Source of the DNA: a virus
Strand: one strand, 5' to 3'
IMG/VR virus record: IMGVR_UViG_3300005253_001115
Coordinates: 124,001 to 188,000 of that record
DNA: 64,000 nucleotides
Both the position numbers and the translations under genes were made by a program. Shown here piece by piece: positions 18,587-28,200 of this stretch (positions are counted from its first letter, which is position 1; every line of letters begins with the position of its first letter). The notes under the pieces were generated by a model that did no database searches, was not told where the DNA came from, and saw only the letters and a program-made list of their open reading frames with translations.

Positions 18587-19987
18587 TTACCTAATGTTAA
18601 GCTGGAAGCTCTCGTCGTCTAGCTGTGAAATTTCATTGTCATCCATCTCGATGATTTCTACGTCCCGCAAGGATAGATCCGTGCGCCGAAACTGCTGCAA
18701 ATCTAGAGAGGTCACACCCTGCACAGTGGTCAGAATGCTCTCTCGGAGCTGCTCTGGGAACAGGGTGAACCCGAACACGTTCTGGTTTACATACTCAAGA
18801 GCTACGTTCTGTACTTGATCTGTAGTCCTGGGAACGTCGAACGAAGACGCCACACGAATGGACATCTCTACGGTGATGGGTGCAACCTCTGCCTGATATA
18901 CTAGGATGTCAGTACCGAACAGCAGAGAGTCACCGACGTTGGTAGGCTCGTACACCTGTTGTGTGTCGAACACGAGTCGATTGAAGTCGTAGGAGAACGT
19001 CACCACGTCACCAGCGCTCAGTGGGTTGCTCAATAGCGCTGTGTCCTGCGCCCGTACCGTACCGGCTTCGAGGCCCCCGTCTAACACGATAACAGCCCCA
19101 GAGTCAACCACACCGTTTACTTGTAGGAGCAATGACCCGACCACAGCAGGCGGGCTGGCTAGAAGGATCTGCGTCTCCCCGCCCAGCCCGACGAAGCTCT
19201 GTCGGACAGTCTCGCTGTTGATGCCAGCAATGTAGACATCTAGAGCGGGGGTCTGCGGTGCGCGCAAAAACAGAACGCTTGCAGGCTGAATTATAGCTAC
19301 GTCGTTGACTAGCTCCGGGAAGGCATTGGCCGCAACGAACTTGATGCCGTCGATCGAGCCAGTGTTGAGACCAGCAAACCGCTGGCGAATTCGGGCTACC
19401 TCTGCGGACTGCGTTTCCTGCTCGCTACCTCCGGTAGCTGACGTGCGACTCTCTACGCCGTCGAAATCAGAGTTAGCTGTAACCAAAGTCTGGATTCGGA
19501 AGGCGGGAACATTGAAGTTTTCTCCCGGAGAAACAGCCTTTACGTTGACAGCCACCTCATAGGTGCGCCGGGCTGCGTTGAAGAAGGCTTCAGCGTTAGA
19601 GGGGTCGATTACAGCGTCTTCCTGAACAATGTATTGTAGAGTACCGTCTAGGTTGCTGATGAGGGAGCCACGGCGAACAACTGCGGGCTGCGCGGGCCGG
19701 GTAAACCGGAAGAAGAACACAACCACGGAGGCTTTAGCTCCGGGCGCACGTTGAATGCCGAAGTTGGTAGCCAGGGCGTTGGTCTCATCGACTGTAGCGA
19801 CTTCCTGAAACTGTAGCGAGTACAGGGCGTTGATTCTGTCCTGCTCGCTCTCGATACGAGAAATCTCATTAGAGACAGGCTGTAGCATGATGTTGTACAC
19901 TGGACCACTGCGGGATTCGATCGTGGGATCGGCACCTTCTACAGAATCCGCCATTGACTTTTGAATCTGTTCTACTGAACGCGCCAT
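18587..19987 (-). CDS. Baseplate J/gp6-like wedge protein
   Basis: A 466-residue protein with the layout of the baseplate J family. The N-terminus is helical (residues 1-90, ending LATNFGIQRAPGA). It is followed by the first beta part (VVRRGSLISNLDGTLQY) and the family's typical V-K-A-V-S-P-G-E-N-F-N-V-P segment near residue 150. An R-x-R-F-A-G-L-N-T-G-S segment follows near 205. Such proteins form the wedge dimers around the hub in contractile tails. The start ATG overlaps the stop of the HNH gene by one nt. It sits between the gp25-like and tail-I-like genes, the usual myophage order apart from the HNH insertion. Confidence 0.8.
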   Translation of the reverse strand: MARSVEQIQKSMADSVEGADPTIESRSGPVYNIMLQPVSNEISRIESEQDRINALYSLQFQEVATVDETNALATNFGIQRAPGAKASVVVFFFRFTRPAQPAVVRRGSLISNLDGTLQYIVQEDAVIDPSNAEAFFNAARRTYEVAVNVKAVSPGENFNVPAFRIQTLVTANSDFDGVESRTSATGGSEQETQSAEVARIRQRFAGLNTGSIDGIKFVAANAFPELVNDVAIIQPASVLFLRAPQTPALDVYIAGINSETVRQSFVGLGGETQILLASPPAVVGSLLLQVNGVVDSGAVIVLDGGLEAGTVRAQDTALLSNPLSAGDVVTFSYDFNRLVFDTQQVYEPTNVGDSLLFGTDILVYQAEVAPITVEMSIRVASSFDVPRTTDQVQNVALEYVNQNVFGFTLFPEQLRESILTTVQGVTSLDLQQFRRTDLSLRDVEIIEMDDNEISQLDDESFQLNIR

Positions 19988-20565
19988 TAGATTGACTCCA
20001 AGTGCTCTATAAACTCTTTTCCTGTCTTGGTATGCTTACTCAAGTTACACGCTGAACAGGTCAAAACTACGTTGGTTATGCAATGTTTCCCACCACGGAT
20101 CAAGGGCACATAGTGATCCATGTGGAAATCTCTGCGTTCCATATTCTTTTTGCAGAAAACGCACAGCCCCTTCTGTTCCTGCCACAACATTTGTTCTATT
20201 TCCAAAGCTGTCTTTTTCGGCCATTCCCCTACTTGGGAAACTTTTAATGCTCGTCTCTTTCTTTCTGCTTGCCTGTGTTCTGCTTTTCCCTCGGCCGTTT
20301 GTCTTCTAGCTTTGCCGTAGGCTCTTTGGGCTTCAGCAATATGCTTTTGTTTTCTGTGCTCTCTTTGATATTTTGCCGCCCGTTCTTGAAATTCGGGATC
20401 ACTTCTCCTGACTTCTGCGCGTAGCCTACGAGATTCCCTAAATTCGGTATTTTCCATGCTTAGGGCATGACTGGAACTTCTTCGAACTAGCTTGCACTCC
20501 GAGCAAAAATGCTTAGTTAGACCCCTCTTCTTTTCCAGCCTACTTCCGCACATCTCACACGCCAT
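19987..20565 (-). CDS. Freestanding HNH endonuclease
   Basis: A 192-residue protein with three parts. Cysteine pairs CEMC (3-6) and CSEC (21-24) form an N-terminal zinc finger. A long basic helical linker (about 45-110) is rich in Arg, Lys, Ala and Gln. The HNH core has CVFC at 135-138, HMDH at 148-151, N165 and CSACN at 170-174. The basic helix should bind DNA. It overlaps the gp25-like stop by 11 nt and shares one base with the J-gene start, so it sits exactly between two conserved baseplate genes. A homing endonuclease is the likely role. Confidence 0.88.
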   Translation of the reverse strand: MACEMCGSRLEKKRGLTKHFCSECKLVRRSSSHALSMENTEFRESRRLRAEVRRSDPEFQERAAKYQREHRKQKHIAEAQRAYGKARRQTAEGKAEHRQAERKRRALKVSQVGEWPKKTALEIEQMLWQEQKGLCVFCKKNMERRDFHMDHYVPLIRGGKHCITNVVLTCSACNLSKHTKTGKEFIEHLESI

Positions 20566-21070
20566 TGTACGTTTCTCCTGTAATCACTGGTGTCGGATTT
20601 AGGGCCTTAGTTCGTATCTCCTGAACCTGCTGGCTGCTGCCCGGTGGCAACAGTTGATTCAGCGCTACAGGCTTCTGTTCAATCCTTGCTGATGCTTCTA
20701 CTGACGGTCCTGATGTGGTTAGTACAGATAGGCCGAACAGGATCTCTGTCTGGTCGTTCTTGAACACCTGAATCTGTTCAATAGCCGCAATTTCTTCTTG
20801 TGCTGTGGTGAACGCGCTAGTCCTCTGCAAACTACGCAGCCGCTCAACAGCGTCAAGAACGTAGGATGTTACCTGAGCCTTGCTGATGTTGAACACAGGT
20901 GACGTGTCTGTCAAAACCAGTTCCGAGCCGTAATCCCTGTCGAGATCTAGGTGGGTCAAAAGTACCTCCGCCAGATCTTGGCTAACCTTGCCAAAGTTCC
21001 CGAGAGGGTCCAGACGACCATTTACGTCGAAGAAGATGTCACCATCTACCATTCTGAATGTGGTTGTCAT
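20555..21070 (-). CDS. Baseplate wedge protein, gp25/gpW-like
   Basis: A 171-residue protein. The N-terminal half fits the gp25/gpW fold: a short strand pair (GDIFFDVNGRLDPLGNFGKV), helix (SQDLAEVLLTHL), then D-Y-G-S-E-L and helices of the V-T-S-Y-V-L-D-A-V-E-R-L type. The family has a lysozyme-like fold without activity and starts wedge assembly and sheath attachment. The last 60 residues are a Pro/Gln-rich extension. It lies just before the J-like gene in transcription order. The call rests on motif pattern and synteny. Confidence 0.7.
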   Translation of the reverse strand: MTTTFRMVDGDIFFDVNGRLDPLGNFGKVSQDLAEVLLTHLDLDRDYGSELVLTDTSPVFNISKAQVTSYVLDAVERLRSLQRTSAFTTAQEEIAAIEQIQVFKNDQTEILFGLSVLTTSGPSVEASARIEQKPVALNQLLPPGSSQQVQEIRTKALNPTPVITGETYNGV

Positions 21071-21756
21071 TATCTCGCTCCCGTAACGCGCGCCTGGATA
21101 TCCGTAATAACGTTGCGCCAGGATAGAAGCTCTTCCGCGATCCTATTGTCCGCAATACCGGAGATAGCGTCTCCTGTCCTTACCCTAGAAATACGAGCCT
21201 GATCCATAACTTCATTCATAACTACGCGATATTCCGCTCGTTTCAACTCAGAGGCAATCTGACCCATGGCTGCCTGAGAATCACGCATGATGAGGCTTAT
21301 CTCAGGCACCCCAGAGAAGCGAGAAGGGGGGAATTTCTCAGGCTTGACTGTGGGTCCGGGATCTACCTGCTGAAAGGTATCCCTGAAGGCTGCAAACCGC
21401 TGTGTCCTGCCAGTCAGCTCTTTGGCCTTGGCCATCGCGTCCGTTTTCTCCTCCAGATAGGCTTCTGCGAGGAGGTTGTCTCTGTCCAGCCTCTTTAGCT
21501 GTAGATTTGCGGCCTCGTTGAACCAGACGGTCGCAGCGGAGAGCTTTTCAGGGCTTTGGAGAGCCTGTAGAATCAGGAACGCTTCGAACTGCCGGGAGAT
21601 GGTCTGATTAGGCACATCCCCGATCTTCTGGGTTCCAGCATTGAAGAAGCGGGGAAGGTCAATCGTCTTATCAGAGGCAAAAAGCTGCACGCGCAGCCGT
21701 TCCTCTTTGGTGAGGTTGTTGAAAATATTTGTGTTAAGGAATGTGTCAAGTGACAT
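21070..21756 (-). CDS. Putative baseplate-associated protein
   Basis: A 228-residue, mostly helical protein whose start and stop each overlap a neighbour by one base. It is rich in charged helices (residues 100-120 LLAEAYLEEKTDAMAKAKEL) with a Pro-rich loop near 135-150. I do not recognise a family. The coupling to spike/hub genes on one side and gp25 on the other supports a baseplate or tail-assembly role. Confidence 0.5.
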   Translation of the reverse strand: MSLDTFLNTNIFNNLTKEERLRVQLFASDKTIDLPRFFNAGTQKIGDVPNQTISRQFEAFLILQALQSPEKLSAATVWFNEAANLQLKRLDRDNLLAEAYLEEKTDAMAKAKELTGRTQRFAAFRDTFQQVDPGPTVKPEKFPPSRFSGVPEISLIMRDSQAAMGQIASELKRAEYRVVMNEVMDQARISRVRTGDAISGIADNRIAEELLSWRNVITDIQARVTGAR

Positions 21757-23840
21757 TAAGACTTTCTCAGTTCTGTTACGAGGTTTCTGATCGAATCCCC
21801 GGAGAGGCGGGCAACAAAGAACCTAGCATCGTTGATGGCGCACCCGTAGTTAGAGCCGTAGACTCCTAGGTCTCGAATTGTCGAAATCGCTGTCCGCCGC
21901 AGCACGTCGAAGCTATCTCTAATCTGCCGCAGGGCTTCTTCTTGTCCATTTTCCAGCGGGATGCTGAATGCTTCAGGGAACTCAGCCGACGGCAGTAGTG
22001 CGTCTATCACCGTTACAGGCAAGCTTAGGAGCCTTCCAACCGGATCTTCCTCACTGTCGCCGCGCAGTGCCGAAGCAAACGTCCCTACTTGTAGAGATAC
22101 GCTATTGAAGAGAACTTTTGCCTCGGGAGTAGACAACAGTACCGTTTGGATCTGTGACCGTAATTCCTCAATCCCTGCGGGAAGTTCCGTAACTAAGTTG
22201 CTTGTAGCGGGTTCACCATCAGCCAGTACGACATTGGTCATGCTGCCAACGGATACGCAACTTGCCAGGAAATCCCTAATGTTTCCGTGCCTGTATGAGC
22301 CCAGATACTCGTCAATCAGCAACCGAAGGGCAGAAAGTCCATCCAGCACCTCTTGGAGGTCCGGGTCGATCTGGAAGTCGAAGTCCTCGGGGAATCCAGT
22401 GATCTGGTCTTGGATTCGGAGAGACTTGACCAGATTACAGGCCCTAGTGAGCGTGTTGTTGGTGGACTCGACCGTTCTGGCTCCGGCTATCCTAGGAGCG
22501 GGATCAGGAGGAGTAAGAAACGTCGAGTAGGCTGTCTGAAGACTAACGATGTCGGCCAGCACGGCAAGCAAGGCTTCTGTGATGTCGCGTTGACTAGAAT
22601 TTTCTCGCCCGACGATTACCCGGTGGGCGTCCAAAGAGGCGACTACCCGCTTCGAGGCCGTTACTACATCCTGCCTAAATGTCGGGCTCAGGTTCAAGGC
22701 ACTGCTGGTGAATCTTAGTGTGTCCGGCTCCTGCTGTAGCAAGAACCCCAGAGCCCTGCGCTCAACTTCGTTACTTGTCTGGGGGAACACAGTGACTCGC
22801 AGTTCGTTTGCGTTCAGGTTTGCACCTGTGTAATTCTGATCGTCACGGTTCACCAGAGAGTGTTCCAATTCTGTTTCTGTGACGCCTGCCTCAAAGGCAC
22901 CTGACACCACCTCCGTGTCGGAAAGCACAGTAGTACCAAAAGTCATTTGGGCCAAGAAACGAAAGGCATCCTGCTGTACAGCATCCAGAATCCTTAGAAG
23001 CTCAGGCTGTGAGGGAAGTGAACTTGTTGCGAACTGGAAGCGCGCCAGCATGGCGTCTAGTAGGCCCAGGAATACACTGGAGCTGCTGCGTGCTAGGTCA
23101 TCTCCGAAGGATGCAGAACGTATCTGTAGATTGTTTAGGCCGAGCGTCACCTTCATCTTAGAGAAGTTTTCGGACGTGGGGTTTACGGTTCCGTACCACA
23201 CTACTCGGGTGGACATTTGATCCTTGGGCACATCTGAAGATTTGGACAAGGCGTCTAGCTGCTTGTTAATAGCCAGAAATACTGGGAACACAACGTATAC
23301 CAGTTCTGGAAGTTCCGGGAACTGGAAGAACTCGAATGTATCTATACCCAATTCAGCGGCTATCTGGTCTCGCGTCTTAGCAGTGCCATCAGGGTTTCGG
23401 GCATTGGTAGACACTACCTCGAACTTGTTGATAGTAACATCAAACGTGTTCGTCTCAGGAATACCGGGCGGGTGGGCGTCAATACGCTCCGATACCAGAG
23501 TCAGGTTTTTGTCGGCACTTAGGTAGAATTCTCTAAGGTCTTTCAGGTTGCTTTGTGTAGGAGCAGAAGGCACAAACACCGCCCCTAGAGCTGTTACTTC
23601 TGTGTAGGATAGGCGTACCTGATCGTACAAGACAGTGGGGCTGATAGGCGGCAGAGCCCGCTGGCTTACCAACTGATCGTACCCCACCCCCAGAACCTTT
23701 CTAGTGATGGTATCGTACTTGTCCCTCAGGGCTAAGATAGCGGTCGTGCTTAGGTCTAGGCTTCCCAAATTCTCGCGAATCTGGTCCGCGAGGGCTGTAC
23801 CCTCTTCAACAACTCCCCGTACTGCGCTTTGAACAGTCAT
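21756..23840 (-). CDS. Putative large baseplate/tail protein
   Basis: A 694-residue protein of mostly helical character with some strand segments. It lacks Cys-rich or catalytic motifs. There are repeated helix pairs of the type L-R-D-x-F-D-V-L-R-R. It lies between the spike-like gene and the baseplate accessory gene, coupled on both sides by one-base overlaps. It could be a wedge or hub adaptor. No family is recognised. Confidence 0.5.
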   Translation of the reverse strand: MTVQSAVRGVVEEGTALADQIRENLGSLDLSTTAILALRDKYDTITRKVLGVGYDQLVSQRALPPISPTVLYDQVRLSYTEVTALGAVFVPSAPTQSNLKDLREFYLSADKNLTLVSERIDAHPPGIPETNTFDVTINKFEVVSTNARNPDGTAKTRDQIAAELGIDTFEFFQFPELPELVYVVFPVFLAINKQLDALSKSSDVPKDQMSTRVVWYGTVNPTSENFSKMKVTLGLNNLQIRSASFGDDLARSSSSVFLGLLDAMLARFQFATSSLPSQPELLRILDAVQQDAFRFLAQMTFGTTVLSDTEVVSGAFEAGVTETELEHSLVNRDDQNYTGANLNANELRVTVFPQTSNEVERRALGFLLQQEPDTLRFTSSALNLSPTFRQDVVTASKRVVASLDAHRVIVGRENSSQRDITEALLAVLADIVSLQTAYSTFLTPPDPAPRIAGARTVESTNNTLTRACNLVKSLRIQDQITGFPEDFDFQIDPDLQEVLDGLSALRLLIDEYLGSYRHGNIRDFLASCVSVGSMTNVVLADGEPATSNLVTELPAGIEELRSQIQTVLLSTPEAKVLFNSVSLQVGTFASALRGDSEEDPVGRLLSLPVTVIDALLPSAEFPEAFSIPLENGQEEALRQIRDSFDVLRRTAISTIRDLGVYGSNYGCAINDARFFVARLSGDSIRNLVTELRKS

Positions 23841-25267
23841 TACGATCTAATTGCCTTTGCACTGGACAGACCGCCTGCGGTACCCTTAGTACCGCTGCGG
23901 TCCTTCCTTCCCAGGTTCGGGGCCACGATGCCCGAATTGCTTAGCACGCCACCAGCCCTGATAACACCTGTCACGTCTAGGTTTCCTGCTACTGTCACTA
24001 GAGGTGTCTCTAACACAATAGACTTGGCCAGAACCGTAAACACGTCGCACTCGAAAGAACCAGTGGTTTTCGTGAAACCCATCTTGCTGGCTGATCCCGA
24101 CGAAACCGACAGAGAACCCGTCACCTTGATAAGCTTGTTTCCTTCCACCGTCTCTGTTGAGTTGGCCTTCATGAGGCGAATCTCGTCTCCCGTTACGGTG
24201 ACCCTGTGGATGTTGCCTACTTCCTTGATGTCATCATTACCGATTCGCTGGATCTTATCCACACCAATGCTAACATCCTCGTTGCGTCCGATGGTGCGCT
24301 CAAAGTTGAGACCAATCTGAGCCTTCAGTGTGCCTGCTGGCAGAATGAAAGTTCCACCGATGCTGGCCTCTACCGGGTGCTCAATCTTGAAGTTTCCATT
24401 CTCGTCTAGCTGCACCAGGACTGAGGTTTCGGCGGGCGTGAAATACTCCGCCCGTGCGCGAAGATTCAAACCCGTATCGTCCAGAGTGTAAGGCATACCT
24501 TCGTCGTCAATAGCGTTCCCTGTTCTCGTATCGAACAGAACAGCAGGGGACGCACTCTGTGCATTGGACATCCGAATAAGATATTCCTTTGCAAACCCGC
24601 TGGCATTCTCTCCCCGTTTGCCCTTGTCGTCTGGGAAGAACTTGTCTACGTAACTTCCTGCGTCCTGCCTTCGCACAACGCCAAAGCGTTCCTCGTCCTT
24701 GATGGTGTTCTCGTCGTTCTGGTATCCGCGTCTAATGTGCAACGGAGCCTTCATCCCAAACTCGGCCTCGTCTTGGTCCATCTTCATGCTTATGATGCCC
24801 GCCCGCATGTCAATGTGCGGTCTGCTACCCATGTAGAGGTTGGTCCCGCCGCGCGAAGTAATATCAATCTCACCCTCTTCTAGGGGCCGGAAAGCCTCTG
24901 CTGATACAAGCTCGCCGGAACCGCTGATGAGATTTTCAACGTTTCCCCGGAAGTCAATAAGGCGCTGTTGTGTATCTGTGTGCCAGTATCGCATGTGCTC
25001 CGGCTCTTGGGAGTCACTACGGGTGATTAAGAGAGTTCCCATGCCAGCTTCGGGCGCAGCGCGCATCCAAGCAGAGCGGCCCAGGTGGGGCTGGGGGTTA
25101 GCTATGATTCGGCGTCCACCGTGGCTGTCCACCATTGTGGTATCGGATTGGGCGTTGTATTCCTTGATGAACCCAAAATACGGCCTATCAGTCCCCTGCA
25201 ATTTAGCTACGGTCTTCTGCTTAGCCTTGCGCAATAGCTGTGCTCTGGTTTCTACGTTTCTAGCCAT
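23840..25267 (-). CDS. Baseplate spike protein, gp5/gpV-like
   Basis: A 475-residue protein. Residues about 25-115 read like an OB-fold domain (YFGFIKEYNAQSDTTMVDSH, with a following TLLITRSD segment). The C-terminal third is a chain of short beta segments (KEVGNIHRVTVTGDEIRL, STETVEGNKLIKVTGSLSVS). It ends with AGNLDVTGVIRAGG, typical of the trimeric beta-helix spike that pierces the outer membrane. No lysozyme insert is visible in this protein. It is adjacent to the hub gene with a 1-nt gap, as in other myophages. The family call is by pattern. Confidence 0.65.
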   Translation of the reverse strand: MARNVETRAQLLRKAKQKTVAKLQGTDRPYFGFIKEYNAQSDTTMVDSHGGRRIIANPQPHLGRSAWMRAAPEAGMGTLLITRSDSQEPEHMRYWHTDTQQRLIDFRGNVENLISGSGELVSAEAFRPLEEGEIDITSRGGTNLYMGSRPHIDMRAGIISMKMDQDEAEFGMKAPLHIRRGYQNDENTIKDEERFGVVRRQDAGSYVDKFFPDDKGKRGENASGFAKEYLIRMSNAQSASPAVLFDTRTGNAIDDEGMPYTLDDTGLNLRARAEYFTPAETSVLVQLDENGNFKIEHPVEASIGGTFILPAGTLKAQIGLNFERTIGRNEDVSIGVDKIQRIGNDDIKEVGNIHRVTVTGDEIRLMKANSTETVEGNKLIKVTGSLSVSSGSASKMGFTKTTGSFECDVFTVLAKSIVLETPLVTVAGNLDVTGVIRAGGVLSNSGIVAPNLGRKDRSGTKGTAGGLSSAKAIRS

Positions 25268-25268
25268 C

Positions 25269-28200
25269 TTAACCCTGATCCTCGTCCTCGTCGCCGAAAT
25301 CGAATTCGTACTTAAACCGGCTCTGCTCGGCCTGCACTTCTATAGCGCCTGCCTCTGTGCTGGGTGTTGCGGCTACGTCCGACGTTGCAAAGACCAGCAC
25401 CCCGACAGTAGACTGGAAGCCTTGACCCGATGGCAGTACCCCTGCCGTCTCGGCCTCTTCGACAGCGGCCTTAGCTTCGGCAGATTTCGCTACTTCGACA
25501 GGATCTACCTCTCCCGGGAACAGCTCGCTGTACGCACTCTTTAGAGGTTGCGCAATTTTCTCCCATGCCGCACCTAGCTTCTTATTGACAGCTCCCTTAG
25601 TCTTTTTCCAGTTTTCCAGTGTTAACGGGTTCTTAATCCCGTCGGGACCAAGATCGAATTCGGCTGCGACCATATCGAAATCACCCTTCCACTTGTAAGT
25701 TAGTTTTCTCCAGTATCCGTCTGCTGCTATAGTCTGCTCGTTAATATCGGCGGAGTCTCCAATGCCCAGGCCCTCCCTTTGTTCAGAGGATAGACCAAAT
25801 AGACCGTAGGACCCGTCCAGCAAGCGGTTTAGCGGATTCCAGCCACTATTCTGTTGGGCCATAGCCAGGAACCTACCTACAGACTCGGCAGACGGAACAG
25901 GGCTTCCGCCGGGTTCAGCTATGTCTTGAACGCCCGTTGACACCTGAGCGCTTGTTTCTGTTTGTAAAGGTTCTTCCTTGGCAGGCAGAGAGGTAGTCCT
26001 ATCCTCAGACCCAGCTAGGACGGGGGTTCCTTTAGCCGAACCGGTGGCAGGTGTAATAGTGCTGTTCTCGAAGATTTCCCTGTAGGTGATCGGCATAGTA
26101 GTACCACTGAAGATAAAGGTGTAGTTGGCCGTGCCGTCGGGTCGGAATATCTGTCTTCGCACGTATCTAGTGGTGATGGCCGTGTTACCCTCCTTGAACA
26201 CCGTCAGGGAGTTGTTCACGACCGTAGTGAGCCCGATACGCTTCCTCTCCATGTGTTCCATGGGACGGTTGGGTAGAATCCACGGGCGATAATTGAAGGC
26301 CATGTTCATTTTGTTGGACTCGGCCAGCTTCTTCTGGAACTCGATCTGCGCAAGACGGCCCAGGGCGTCAACTTGGGATACGAACGGCAAAGTAAGTTCG
26401 TGCTCTAGCACCCCGTACCTCATCATCATCATAGGGGACACCACCACAGCCTTAGGTTGGATGAAGTCAGGAATATTGGACGCCTCTCCTTCCGGCCGGA
26501 TACGCCCATGAGCGATAACGCAAGTAACCATATCACCCGCCTCATCCTGAATGGTGTCGCTTGTGAGATGCTTGTCTACCTTGAAGACTGTGCTATACTC
26601 TCCGTAATCCTCAGGCATGAAGTCATACTGTGGAAACTCTACAATGAAATCCCCCATGGGAGAAACCCAGAACTGGTAGTCGATACGGGCAGAGAAGTCC
26701 TGCATGATGTCGAGTCGGGAACGGAAGTCAATCTGGTTGCTGTTGGCGTTCTCCACGTCGGAATCGAGAAGGTTCTTGGCTCCGGTGCCGGAAGCTGGCA
26801 AAAGAAAGTGTACATACTGCTTGTGCGGTGACCACTCTCCGTCGTGCGTTGTTGCCTTGCCAATGTAGGTCGCTTCTGCGGCCGTAAGATAGCGGCGATC
26901 TAAATTCCCTGTTGCTGCCGCAACCTTTTCAGCCGAGACGCTACCTTGAGTGGAATTAAGTAGTTGCTCTTCCTTCTCGGTGGTCTTCTTAATGGTCTTG
27001 ATTACACCCCCCACCTTTTCAGAAGCATCCCCGTCTAGTGAAACTCTGCGAAACTGGTTTGCCCCGTTGGTTCCGAACAAACAAAGAGCATGCCAGTGTT
27101 CTAGCGGGTCGGGTGCTATCTTTTTTTCCGCCTTGCTATCTCCGGGGCGGTATGAGATCTTCTCACCGAGCGTGAAGTCACCAATTCCTCGCCGGAACTT
27201 GGATTCACCAAATGCTTTGTTCAGTTCTTCCGATTCTGTGGACGTTCCTGTAATGAGGAACTCCATAACGTCTTCATAGCGCTTGGCTTGAAGAGGGTGT
27301 CCTTGGATTGTGGGACTCAACAGGTCAGTAAATAACGATGCAGAGCCCGCCGCATCCTTGCCCTGGAACAAGGCGCGAGGATTAGTTACACCGGTTACGG
27401 CAGTTTCCTGTACACGCATCTTAGCGGCTATAGCGCGAATGTCGTAACAAGAAATCTTAACCTGTGACTGTCCGTTGATGTAGTTAGTGTCGTAACTGAT
27501 CTCCGATAGATAGCCGGTGAAGGCAGGCATCCACTCGTTCGCTTCCCGTATCGGGTTCTTTCTAAAAACTCGGATAGGATCGTGCTTGTGGAACACTGTA
27601 GACATGAACCCTAGCTGCCACCGCCTGTCTGTAAGGCCGGTATTAGCCTGGAAGGTAGTCTTTTCGGCTCGATTCTTCTTAGGTGCTACGGCCTCGCCCT
27701 TTACAGGAGGTACAACTTTTCCGGTAGCGTTGGATACCGCATCTATCTGCTTGCCTGTTGCGTCGATATTTTCCACACCTTGTGTGATGGACACCTGGGT
27801 CAATCTCATTTTCTCGATATCAACGAGCGGGTTCCTGTTAAGGTCATTTTTGTACTCGATCAAATCCTTCTTGGCCTGCTCGCTGTACTTTCTCTCGCCT
27901 TGTCCGTCTGCGGTTCGGAACGTGCCCTTCAAGTCATTATTGAAACCCATGTTCTCTTGGGTGATGACAAAGTTATTCATGGCATTGTTTAGAGTGAGAT
28001 TGCACTCGTTCCAACCGTCCTTGTCAACTATGTTGATGTTTAGCTGACCCACTAAGTAACCGGAAACGTCCACGCCACTGATGAATACCATGACATCGTG
28101 AGAAAAGACTTGGTTCTTATGCTCCACAAACTTTACTTGGGGGCGTGTAATGTAAGGGAAGTTCGAAACACCGGCTTGCTCCAAAAGCCCTTCGGATTCC

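Noticed and set aside
21961-22530. 189-codon open frame on the plus strand
   Set aside because: It is antisense to a structural gene that is coupled on both sides; Ser/Thr-rich composition is typical of a shadow frame.
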